From positions 1 through 23,331 of the forward strand of contig CANCOY010000062.1 in assembly GCA_947379865.1 (NCBI GenBank): 23,331 nt of DNA. Direction: 5' to 3'. Positions within the stretch are counted from its first letter, which is position 1. Each line of letters starts with the position of its first letter. The DNA is from Acetobacteraceae bacterium. Lineage in GTDB: Bacteria > Pseudomonadota > Alphaproteobacteria > Zavarziniales > Zavarziniaceae. Below the pieces are notes generated by a model. The model did not search any database. It had not been told where the DNA came from and saw only the letters and a program-made list of their open reading frames with translations. The position numbers and the translations under genes were made by a program. Below are positions 8,079-14,587 of this stretch, piece after piece.

Positions 8079-9464
8079 TCAGTAGGCCGCGTGTCTGAGA
8101 TTGCCAGTCAGCGGCACAACGGTTCCTTCCTCATCATATTGCTTGAGCTTGTTACGCAGTGTCCTGATCGAGATGCCCAGGATGTTGGCCGCATGGGTGC
8201 GATTGCCAAGGCAATGATTGAGCGTGTCGAGGATCAGGTCGCGTTCCACCTCGGCCACGGTCTTGCCAACAAGGCCACGGGTAAGGGCCCCTGCCGCACC
8301 CGGCGGCGCGGCGCCGGCCGTAAGCACCTGCTCTGTCCGGGGTGAGGCGGCCGCCTGGGGCCGGCTGCCATCGGGAAGCAGAATGGCATCCGGTCCAATC
8401 TCCGACCCGGAGGCAAGCAGGACGGCGCGGTGCACCGTGTTTTCCAACTCGCGCACATTGCCCTGCCACTGATGCCCAAGCAGCAGACGGCGGGTCTCGG
8501 CGGCGAAGCTGCGCAGTGGCACCGCATTTGCCTCGGAATAGCGACGGGCAAAATGATCAGCCAGAACCATGATGTCTTCCGGCCTCTTGCGAAGCGGAGG
8601 TATCAGCAGGGTCATCACATTGATGCGGAACATCAGGTCTTCGCGGAAGGTGCCCCTGGCCACTTCCTGCACAAGATCGCGGTTCGTCGTGGCAATCAGC
8701 CGGATATCGATCTTCACCGGGCGCGAGCCGCCCACACGGTCGATCTCGCGTTCCTGGATCGCCCGCAGCAGCTTTGCCTGCAGCCGCACATCCATTTCGC
8801 TGATTTCATCAAGCAAAAGGGTGCCGCCATTGGCTTCCTCGAACTTGCCGATCCGCCGCGACACGGCACCGGTGAAGGCGCCCTTTTCGTGGCCGAAGAG
8901 TTCTGATTCCAGCAGGCTTTCGGGAATAGCGGCGCAGTTGACGGATACGAACGGCGCCTCGGCCCGCCGGCTCTTGCGGTGCACATAACGTGCAAGCACT
9001 TCCTTGCCGGTGCCGGACTCGCCCGCAATCAGGATGCTGGCCTCGCTGCCGGCAATCTGGTCTGCAAGGCGCATCACATTGCCCATGGCCGGGTCCCGGT
9101 GGATCAGGGCATGGTTCTCGGTGGTCACGGCCTCAAGGATGGCGGCAATCAGGGCCGCATCCGGGGGCAGGGGTATGTATTCCTTGGCCCCGGCCCGGAT
9201 GGCCGCCACGGCCGCCCGGGTATCACTGGCAATGCCACAAGCGACCACTGTTATGTGAATATGCTCGTCCTGGAGCTGGCCAACCAGATGGGCAATGTCG
9301 TGGCGGACATCGACCATGAGCAGATCGGCGCCGCGGCCGCTGCGCAGGGCAACCATGGCCGCATCAACGCTATCAACCTGTGAGACCTTTGCCCCCTTGG
9401 CCATAGCCATGCGGGAAGCCGTGCCAAGTTGGCCGTCAAGGGAGCCGATGATCAAGAGACGCAT
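8079..9464 (-). CDS. flbD: Sigma-54-dependent flagellar transcription activator FlbD
   Basis: FlbD activates sigma-54 class III flagellar promoters and, in Caulobacter, represses fliF. The 461-residue protein has a receiver-like domain (1-115), an AAA+ domain (about 120-350) and a Fis-type helix-turn-helix (about 415-445). The AAA+ part shows Walker A G-E-S-G-T-G-K-E at 148-155, the sigma-54 contact loop G-A-F-T-G-A at 195-200, Walker B L-L-L-D-E at 216-220 and W-Q-G-N-V-R-E-L-E. The receiver keeps a possible acceptor D52 but has I-I-G-S-L-D-G at the N-terminus instead of the acidic pair, fitting the known phosphorylation-independent control of FlbD by FliX. AAGGAG lies 8 bases before the ATG. 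Likely targets are the fliK and flgK promoters in this window. Confidence 0.94.
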   Translation of the reverse strand: MRLLIIGSLDGQLGTASRMAMAKGAKVSQVDSVDAAMVALRSGRGADLLMVDVRHDIAHLVGQLQDEHIHITVVACGIASDTRAAVAAIRAGAKEYIPLPPDAALIAAILEAVTTENHALIHRDPAMGNVMRLADQIAGSEASILIAGESGTGKEVLARYVHRKSRRAEAPFVSVNCAAIPESLLESELFGHEKGAFTGAVSRRIGKFEEANGGTLLLDEISEMDVRLQAKLLRAIQEREIDRVGGSRPVKIDIRLIATTNRDLVQEVARGTFREDLMFRINVMTLLIPPLRKRPEDIMVLADHFARRYSEANAVPLRSFAAETRRLLLGHQWQGNVRELENTVHRAVLLASGSEIGPDAILLPDGSRPQAAASPRTEQVLTAGAAPPGAAGALTRGLVGKTVAEVERDLILDTLNHCLGNRTHAANILGISIRTLRNKLKQYDEEGTVVPLTGNLRHAAY

Positions 9465-9501
9465 GGGAAAGACTCCTTGATGCCGTGGTGCCCGACGCCG
9501 G

Positions 9502-9846
9502 TCAGCGTCGGTCGCCCTTGATGATTTCGGTCATTGTAACGCCCAGGCGGTCCTCGATCAGGACAACCTCGCCGCGCGCGACAAGCCGGTTATTGACATA
9601 GATATCGATGGCTTCCCCGACCTTCCTGTCGAGTTCCACGACCGCGCCACGCCCGGTCCGCAGCAGTTCGCTGACCTGCATGCGGGCCTTGCCGAGAACG
9701 GCAGAAACCGCCACGGGGATGTCATAGACAGCTTCAAGGTCGGCCGCAGAACGCGTGCCGTCTTCGTCTTCTTCGTCTTCCTGAACAATGCTTCTTGCCG
9801 GCATGCCACCGGTTAGTTCGCGCCAGGTATCATCTGGATCGGCCAT
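9502..9846 (-). CDS. fliN: Flagellar motor switch protein FliN
   Basis: FliN forms the lower C-ring with FliM, binds FliH and affects switching and export. The 114-residue product has a short acidic N-terminal arm (about 20-32, rich in E and D) and a C-terminal SpoA/surface-presentation domain (about 38-112). That domain carries V-S-A-V-L-G-K-A, L-L-R-T-G-R-G-A-V-V-E-L-D and V-A-R-G-E-V-V-L-I-E-D-R-L-G-V, all typical of FliN. The ATG at 9846 has GGAAG 5 bases upstream. It lies between fliH (11 bp) and flbD (37 bp), as in Caulobacter. The call is secure. Confidence 0.95.
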   Translation of the reverse strand: MADPDDTWRELTGGMPARSIVQEDEEDEDGTRSAADLEAVYDIPVAVSAVLGKARMQVSELLRTGRGAVVELDRKVGEAIDIYVNNRLVARGEVVLIEDRLGVTMTEIIKGDRR

Positions 9847-9857
9847 GGGTCTTCCCC

Positions 9858-10502
9858 TCAGTCAAGGTGTTGTGAAGAAATGTAACGGGCCACGGCCTCA
9901 TCAACGGCGGCCTGCAGCATCTGTGTGTTGCGCTCGGCACCGCCGTGGGCCCATTCGACGCGGGCGTCGCTGCCGTGCAGACTGGCATCGCCAAGAAGAG
10001 TGATCTGTCCGGCAAAACCGGCCGCCGAGGCCAGGCCATCGATCCTCTCCCGCAAGGCATCAACCAGGGGGTCCGGCAGCCGAACCACCAGCCGGGGCTC
10101 GTCCCCCAGGTCGCTCAGGCATTCGGCCAGCAGATGCTCGATCTCGCCAAGGGGGGCGGCCGCAATCAGGGCGCGCGCAAGTTTCTGCCCCACCTCAGAC
10201 GCAAGCTCGGTCGCATTGGCGCGTATACGGAGGAGTGCTTCCGTGTGGCGCGCCATGAGATCAGCCAGGGCCATGCCCAGATGACCAAGGCTTCCAGCCA
10301 CGCTGGCCTCAAGGGAGGCCCGTGCCTCTTCGAGGCCCGCTGCATGCCCGGCCTGCCAGCCGGCCGCCTCTGCCGCATCAAGTTCCTCGCGACTGAAAGT
10401 CTCGGGCGGTGGATCGGGCGTTGTAACGGTAACCGGCTCTGGCGGGGCATCAAATGAGCGGTCGAATGTGAACCGCACGGTTTTGGTCGCCGGGCCTGCC
10501 AT
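9858..10502 (-). CDS. fliH: Flagellar export regulator FliH
   Basis: FliH binds FliI as a dimer and tethers the ATPase to FliN in the C-ring. The product is 214 residues. It has a Pro/Thr-rich N-terminal arm (about 10-35), a helical region with small-residue spacing G-W-Q-A-G-H-A-A-G-L-E-E-A (the GxxxG-like stretch typical of FliH), and a C-terminal peripheral-stalk-like domain with R-L-P-D-P-L and D-A-R-V-E-W. I place the start at the ATG at 10502, preceded by AGGA with about 8 bases of spacing. A TTG at 10517 would overlap the fliG stop and add five residues. FliH sequences diverge widely, so context between fliG and fliN contributes strongly. Confidence 0.88.
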   Translation of the reverse strand: MAGPATKTVRFTFDRSFDAPPEPVTVTTPDPPPETFSREELDAAEAAGWQAGHAAGLEEARASLEASVAGSLGHLGMALADLMARHTEALLRIRANATELASEVGQKLARALIAAAPLGEIEHLLAECLSDLGDEPRLVVRLPDPLVDALRERIDGLASAAGFAGQITLLGDASLHGSDARVEWAHGGAERNTQMLQAAVDEAVARYISSQHLD

Positions 10503-10513
10503 CTCCGCGTTCC

Positions 10514-11530
10514 TCAATAGACCAACTCGTCTTCACCGCGGCCGCTGGCGAGGACAATCTTGCCGGTGTTGGCAAGCTCCTTGGCAATGGCAACGATCTG
10601 GCTCTGGGCTTCATCGACATCGCGCAGACGCACCGGACCCATGGACTCCATGTCCTCGCGCAGGATATTGCCCGCGCGTTCCGACATGCTGGAGAAGAAG
10701 AGATCACGCAGGCTCTCCGAGGCACCCTTGAGGGCAAGAGCCAGCCGGTCCTTCTCCACAGTGCGCAGCAGTGTCCCCACGCCACCCGTATCAAGCCGCC
10801 CCAGGTCTTCGAAGGTGAACATCAGGGCCTTGATGCGTTCGGCGGCATCGCGGCTGCGGTCTTCAAGGATCGAGATGAAGCGGCTTTCAGTCTGGCGGTC
10901 GAGGCTGTTGAAGATCTCGGCCATGACCTCATGCGGGTCCCGCCGGGTGGTTCTTGCAAGATTGGACATGAACTCCAGACGCAGGGTCTGCTCGACCTTG
11001 TCGAGCACGTCCTTTTGCACCGCCTCCATCTTGAGCATGCGGTTTACCGCCTCGATGGCGAAATCCTCTGGCAGGGCCGTGAGCACGCGCGCGGCATGTT
11101 CCGGCTTCACCTTGGACAGAACCACAGCGACCGTCTGTGGGTATTCGTTCTTGAGAAAGGCGGCCAGGACCTGCTCGTTCACATTCCCCAGCTTGTCCCA
11201 CATGGTTCGTCCCGCCGGGCCACGGATCTCTTCCATGATCGAGCTGACCCGCTCCTTTGGCAGGGTGCGCGACAGAAGACGTTCCGTGCTCTCGTAGGAG
11301 CCGACCACTGAGCCGGTGGTGGTTACCTGGGAAGTGAATTCAACGAACACCCGTTCCACAACGCTTGATGGAACCCGACCCAGGCTCGCCATGGCCTGGG
11401 AAATTTCCTTGATCTCTTCAGTATCCAGCATCTGCCAGAGCTTGGAGCTTGCCTCATCGCCCAGTGCGAGCATGAGGAGGGCAACTTTCTCGGAACCTCC
11501 GAGATTGCGTGGGTCATCCTTGCCTGCCAT
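10514..11530 (-). CDS. fliG: Flagellar motor switch protein FliG
   Basis: FliG is the C-ring protein that couples stator force to rotor turning. The 338-residue product has the three-domain armadillo layout: N-terminal domain binding FliF, middle domain with the N-E-Y-P-Q-T-V-A motif (the family EHPQT motif), and C-terminal torque domain. The torque domain contains V-E-K-D-R-L-A-L-A-L-K-G-A and S-S-M-S-E-R-A, then R-E-D-M-E-S-M-G-P-V-R-L, so the charged torque-helix residues are kept. I choose the ATG at 11530, with GAGGA about 9 bases upstream. A GTG at 11536 lies too near that site and would add only two residues. It follows fliF after 12 bp and precedes fliH. Confidence 0.96.
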   Translation of the reverse strand: MAGKDDPRNLGGSEKVALLMLALGDEASSKLWQMLDTEEIKEISQAMASLGRVPSSVVERVFVEFTSQVTTTGSVVGSYESTERLLSRTLPKERVSSIMEEIRGPAGRTMWDKLGNVNEQVLAAFLKNEYPQTVAVVLSKVKPEHAARVLTALPEDFAIEAVNRMLKMEAVQKDVLDKVEQTLRLEFMSNLARTTRRDPHEVMAEIFNSLDRQTESRFISILEDRSRDAAERIKALMFTFEDLGRLDTGGVGTLLRTVEKDRLALALKGASESLRDLFFSSMSERAGNILREDMESMGPVRLRDVDEAQSQIVAIAKELANTGKIVLASGRGEDELVY

Positions 11531-11542
11531 TACCACGATTCC

Positions 11543-13240
11543 TCAAGCTTCCTTGTACATCCAGTTACGGACAATCGCGACCGCCTCATCGGGGTGCTTG
11601 TCCACGAATTCGCCAACCCTTTTCAGGCTGGATGACCTCACGGATCCCTCGACATTGGCGAGGGCGACCATCATGTCGTCGTCCTGATTGTCTTCCGCCG
11701 ACGCCCCGGGTAGGCCGCCTCCATTCCCGCCTGAGGGGCCGGGCAGCTGGCGCTGCATGCCAGGAGATGGCAGGGCGCCCTGGGCCTCGGCCCTTCTGCC
11801 ATCCGTCTCGTCCGCAAAGAGACCGGCCATGCCAGAGCTGGACTCGGCGGTCACCCTCATCACCAGTGGACGTAGCACCAGAAGAACAACCAGAGACGTT
11901 ACGAGGCCAAGGGCGGCAATTTCCACCAGCTTCATGTAGTCGGCTTTGTTCAGCCCCATGACACCCGCATTGGCCTCGCTGGTGCTTGTGGCGGTGTCGG
12001 CGGACTGGGCAAAGGCCATGTTCACCACGTCAACCCGGTCGCCGCGCTTCTCGTCAAAGCCGATGGCGGATTTCACCAGGGCGCTGACCTGGTCAATTTC
12101 GGCCTGTGAGCGCGGCTGATAGGTGCGCTTGCCGTCGGCGGCGGTGGTGTAGTTGCCGTCAAGCAGCACGGCAACGGAGAGCCGCTTCACCAGGCCTGTC
12201 TCATGAACCTGTGTGCGGGTCGTGCGAGAGATCTCGTAGTTGACGGTCTCTTCGCTGCGTTCGGTGCGTGCGGAGGGGGCGGTGTTGCCGTTCTGATTCT
12301 GCTGCGATTCAGGCAGATTGCTGGCAACGCTGACCGTGCCCTTTGGTGTGCCGTCGCTATTGGCAGAGTTCTCGCTCACGGTCTGGGTTGAACGCACCAC
12401 CTGTTTGTCGGGGTCATATTCTTCGGAGTTGGTCGTCACCCGGTCGAAATCAAGTTCGGCGGCCACCTCGGCGCGAACCTTGTCGTAACCGAGTGAGTTG
12501 CCCAGCAGTTCCTCGATCTCACGGCGCAGGCGGGACTCGAAGGTGGAAATTTTCTCATCAATCCCGCTGACCGTATCGGCGCCGGGGCCATCACTGTCGG
12601 CGCCACCAAGCAGCGTGCCGCGATCATCGACCACGGATACTCGGTTTGGCTTCAGCCCGGGAACAGAGGCGGCAACCAGATGCTGGATCGCCTTGACCTG
12701 GCTGCTGTCGATCCGGCCGACCTTTTTCTTGACCACAATAGCCGCCGTCGGGTCGCGGCTCTCGCGGCTGAAGACATCGCGCTGCGGCAGAACAAGGTGA
12801 ACACGCGCCGTCTGCACGCCCTCTATGGAGCGGATGGTGCGTGCGAGCTCGCCTTCAAGGGCCCGCAGATGGTTGATGTTCTGGACAAAGCTGGTGGTCC
12901 CCAGGCTGTCCGACTTGTCGAAGATTTCGTATCCGACAGAGCCGCCACTTGGCATCCCCTCCTCAGCCAGGGTCACGCGCATGCGCAGGGCCTGATCGGC
13001 AGGCACGAGGATGGAACTCCCACCCTCATCGAGGCGGTAGGGCACATTTGCCTTTTCAAGCCTGGCGACAATCTGGCCGGAGTCGGCGGGGTCCAGCCCG
13101 CTGTACAGCAGGCTCATGGGCGGGTTGCCCATGCGGATCACCAGAAAGACAAAGAAGCCAAGCAGGACAAGGGTCACGCCGGCCATGGCGGCCAGACGAA
13201 GCGGGCCAAGCCCACGCACCATGTTGATCAAACCGTTCAC
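11543..13240 (-). CDS. fliF: Flagellar MS-ring protein FliF
   Basis: FliF forms the inner-membrane MS ring on which the flagellum is built. The 565-residue product has a first membrane helix at about 14-36, ring-building YscJ-like domains with M-S-L-L-Y-S-G-L-D and G-V-Q-T-A-R-V-H-L-V-L-P, and a periplasmic beta-collar region with Asn/Ser/Gln-rich insertions. A second helix near 440-465 leads to a C-terminal cytoplasmic tail with V-G-E-F-V-D-K-H-P-D-E-A, which binds FliG. I choose the GTG at 13240 because GGAG lies 6 bases upstream and N-G-L-I-N begins like other FliF proteins; the TTG at 13270 has no such site. It heads the eight-gene operon. A CtrA-like box lies 62 bp upstream. Confidence 0.95.
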   Translation of the reverse strand: MNGLINMVRGLGPLRLAAMAGVTLVLLGFFVFLVIRMGNPPMSLLYSGLDPADSGQIVARLEKANVPYRLDEGGSSILVPADQALRMRVTLAEEGMPSGGSVGYEIFDKSDSLGTTSFVQNINHLRALEGELARTIRSIEGVQTARVHLVLPQRDVFSRESRDPTAAIVVKKKVGRIDSSQVKAIQHLVAASVPGLKPNRVSVVDDRGTLLGGADSDGPGADTVSGIDEKISTFESRLRREIEELLGNSLGYDKVRAEVAAELDFDRVTTNSEEYDPDKQVVRSTQTVSENSANSDGTPKGTVSVASNLPESQQNQNGNTAPSARTERSEETVNYEISRTTRTQVHETGLVKRLSVAVLLDGNYTTAADGKRTYQPRSQAEIDQVSALVKSAIGFDEKRGDRVDVVNMAFAQSADTATSTSEANAGVMGLNKADYMKLVEIAALGLVTSLVVLLVLRPLVMRVTAESSSGMAGLFADETDGRRAEAQGALPSPGMQRQLPGPSGGNGGGLPGASAEDNQDDDMMVALANVEGSVRSSSLKRVGEFVDKHPDEAVAIVRNWMYKEA

Positions 13241-13301
13241 CGGGCACTCCAGACTTTCGGGGGCATCCAATCCCTGTAGGCAACATTTTCCCGCTTCAGT
13301 C

Positions 13302-13316
13302 TGAACAAGCGGTTAA
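13302..13316 (-). promoter_or_regulatory. CtrA-like box upstream of fliF
   Basis: Read on the minus strand this is TTAA-CCGCTTG-TTCA, a TTAACC half site with correct seven-base spacing and one mismatch in the second half. It lies in the 122-bp gap between sciP and fliF. In Caulobacter fliF is a CtrA-dependent class II promoter, so the position is sensible. Binding is inferred. Confidence 0.5.
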
Positions 13317-13362
13317 TTGCCCCATGAAGATTCGATGGACCCCATACGAAAGTGCCCGACAG

Positions 13363-13677
13363 TCAGTAGCGCTGCGCCTTGCTCTCTACGTCTTCCAGGG
13401 GATCGCGATAATCCTGCAGGCGCGTGGCGCGCAGTCCTGGCAGCCCGAACTGTTCGATGGCGCGTTGCCACGAGACGAATTCTTCTGTCGAGAGTGTGTA
13501 GCGGAGGCAGGCCTCCTCAAGGCTGATCAGGCCACCGCGCACGGCGGCAACCACCTCAGCCTTGCGGCGAATGACCCATCTCTTCGTATTCGGCGGGGGC
13601 AGGTTATCAAGGGTGAGAGTCTCCCCATCCGGCCCGATGATCTTGCCTATACGATCTGAATCAGAAACAACAACCAT
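13363..13677 (-). CDS. sciP: CtrA inhibitor SciP (DUF1153)
   Basis: SciP is a small helix-turn-helix protein that binds CtrA at its promoters and blocks transcription during G1 (known from Caulobacter). The 104-residue product carries the family signature: L-P-P-P-N-T-K-R-W-V-I-R-R-K-A-E-V-V-A-A-V-R-G-G in the first half, then L-S-L-E-E-A, E-F-V-S-W-Q-R-A-I and T-R-L-Q-D-Y. The ATG at 13677 begins M-V-V-V-S and is preceded by a modest GGGAT about 9 bases upstream. The gene lies in the same orientation as fliF, 122 bp ahead of it, and two CtrA-like boxes precede it, suggesting that CtrA activates its own inhibitor as in Caulobacter. Identification is strong; function here is by homology. Confidence 0.92.
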   Translation of the reverse strand: MVVVSDSDRIGKIIGPDGETLTLDNLPPPNTKRWVIRRKAEVVAAVRGGLISLEEACLRYTLSTEEFVSWQRAIEQFGLPGLRATRLQDYRDPLEDVESKAQRY

Positions 13678-13725
13678 GGAGCAACGATCCCGATCTGGTG
13701 TCGCTCAAAACTAAGGGTTGTTTGT

Positions 13726-13740
13726 TTAAGAAATCTCTAA
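13726..13740. promoter_or_regulatory. CtrA-like box upstream of sciP (proximal)
   Basis: TTAA at 13726-13729, seven bases, then CTAA at 13737-13740: seven of eight consensus positions with exact spacing. It lies 49 bp upstream of the sciP ATG in a strikingly AT-rich gap. It is a candidate activator site for sciP. Confidence 0.5.
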
Positions 13741-13749
13741 GCATGTTGG

Positions 13750-13764
13750 TAAAATATTGGTTAA
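13750..13764 (-). promoter_or_regulatory. CtrA-like box upstream of sciP (distal)
   Basis: On the minus strand this reads TTAA-CCAATAT-TTTA: a TTAACC half site, correct seven-base spacing and one mismatch. It lies 24 bp from the proximal box, about two helical turns, so the two could be occupied on one DNA face. AT-rich context raises the chance of a random match. Confidence 0.4.
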
Positions 13765-13812
13765 TATAGAGACGGAAAAGTAATAAATCGATATCTATAT
13801 TTTGTCTGTATT

Positions 13813-13850
13813 GGACGTGGCGCACCCTTGTACGGACTGGCGCCACGTCC
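13813..13850. terminator. Long hairpin after flgD (possible terminator)
   Basis: GGACGTGGCGC at 13813-13823 is perfectly complementary to GCGCCACGTCC at 13840-13850, giving an 11-bp GC-rich stem with a 16-base loop, 22 bp past the flgD stop. Neither strand has a run of T after the stem, so it is not a classical intrinsic terminator. It may protect the fliK-flgD transcript 3' end or act with Rho. It also separates that unit from sciP. Confidence 0.5.
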
Positions 13851-13871
13851 CTGTATTGCCTGTCCTGTTTA

Positions 13872-14576
13872 TCAGGCCCCCGACATCACCGACAGGATCT
13901 TGCTGGCGGGCACGCGCATGCCGCCGATGATCAGCATCGCTTCGCTACCCGTGTTGTCCACGCCACTGACAAGGCCGCCCAGGGTTACAGGGACCTTCAT
14001 TTCGCCGTCTGACTGGTCTGTCGCCGCGACGGCCAGGGTGTAGCTTCCTGGGGGAAGGGAGGTGCCGTTGCTGTCCTTGCCATCCCAGTTGAAGGTCTGC
14101 CGACCGGCCTCGGTGGCGCCTTCCTCGGCATAGACCACCCGCCCGGTGCTGGTCTCCGTCACCACCAGAGACGTCTTGGCCGACGCAGCGGGCAGCGTAT
14201 AGACCCACTTGGCGCCAGAGCCGTCGGTGGTGGCGGTAGCGCCATCGGTTTCAACCACGCGCCCGATATAGCCAAGGGCCGAGGTATTCTGATTCCCCTT
14301 GGTCAGGCTGATGAGCTGTTCGAGATTCTTGTTCTGGTTGATCGACTGTTCCACCCCGGAGAACTGGACCAGTTGCTCCGTGAACTTTGACGAGTCCATG
14401 GGCGACAGCGGATCCTGATTCTTCAACTGGGTGGTCAGCAGGTTGATGAAGGCATCATAGGTCTGAAACAGCGAAGCCTTGGCCGTTGTCGCCTTGGAGG
14501 CTGCGGCAAGATTGGCGGACGACGAGGACCCGAGGACATTGGAGGCCGTCGTTGACAGAGTGGTATCGGTGGTCAT
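13872..14576 (-). CDS. flgD: Flagellar hook assembly scaffold FlgD
   Basis: FlgD is the exported cap on which hook subunits polymerise. The 234-residue product has a Ser/Thr/Ala-rich N-terminus (1-35), the conserved F-I-N-L-L-T-T-Q-L-K-N-Q-D-P block at about 43-56 and S-K-F-T-E-Q-L-V-Q-F-S-G-V-E-Q, all hallmark FlgD. The C-terminal part contains the FlgD Ig-like segment F-N-W-D-G-K-D-S-N-G with L-P-P-G-S-Y-T-L. AAGGAG sits 7 bases before the ATG and directly follows the fliK stop. Co-transcription with fliK from the sigma-54 promoter at 16257-16242 is likely. The hook gene flgE, often next, is absent: a hairpin and sciP follow instead. Confidence 0.94.
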   Translation of the reverse strand: MTTDTTLSTTASNVLGSSSSANLAAASKATTAKASLFQTYDAFINLLTTQLKNQDPLSPMDSSKFTEQLVQFSGVEQSINQNKNLEQLISLTKGNQNTSALGYIGRVVETDGATATTDGSGAKWVYTLPAASAKTSLVVTETSTGRVVYAEEGATEAGRQTFNWDGKDSNGTSLPPGSYTLAVAATDQSDGEMKVPVTLGGLVSGVDNTGSEAMLIIGGMRVPASKILSVMSGA

Positions 14577-14587
14577 TGAAACTCTCC

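Noticed and set aside
13278..13293. Degenerate FlbD-like palindrome in the fliF leader (minus strand CGGGA-N6-TGCCT)
   Set aside because: Spacing is six rather than five and two arm positions mismatch. FlbD repression of fliF is known in Caulobacter, but this match is too weak to call.
13311..13330. GG-N10-GC match upstream of fliF on the minus strand
   Set aside because: Only the invariant dinucleotides fit; the rest does not resemble TGGCNC-N5-TTGC, and it overlaps a better CtrA-like box.
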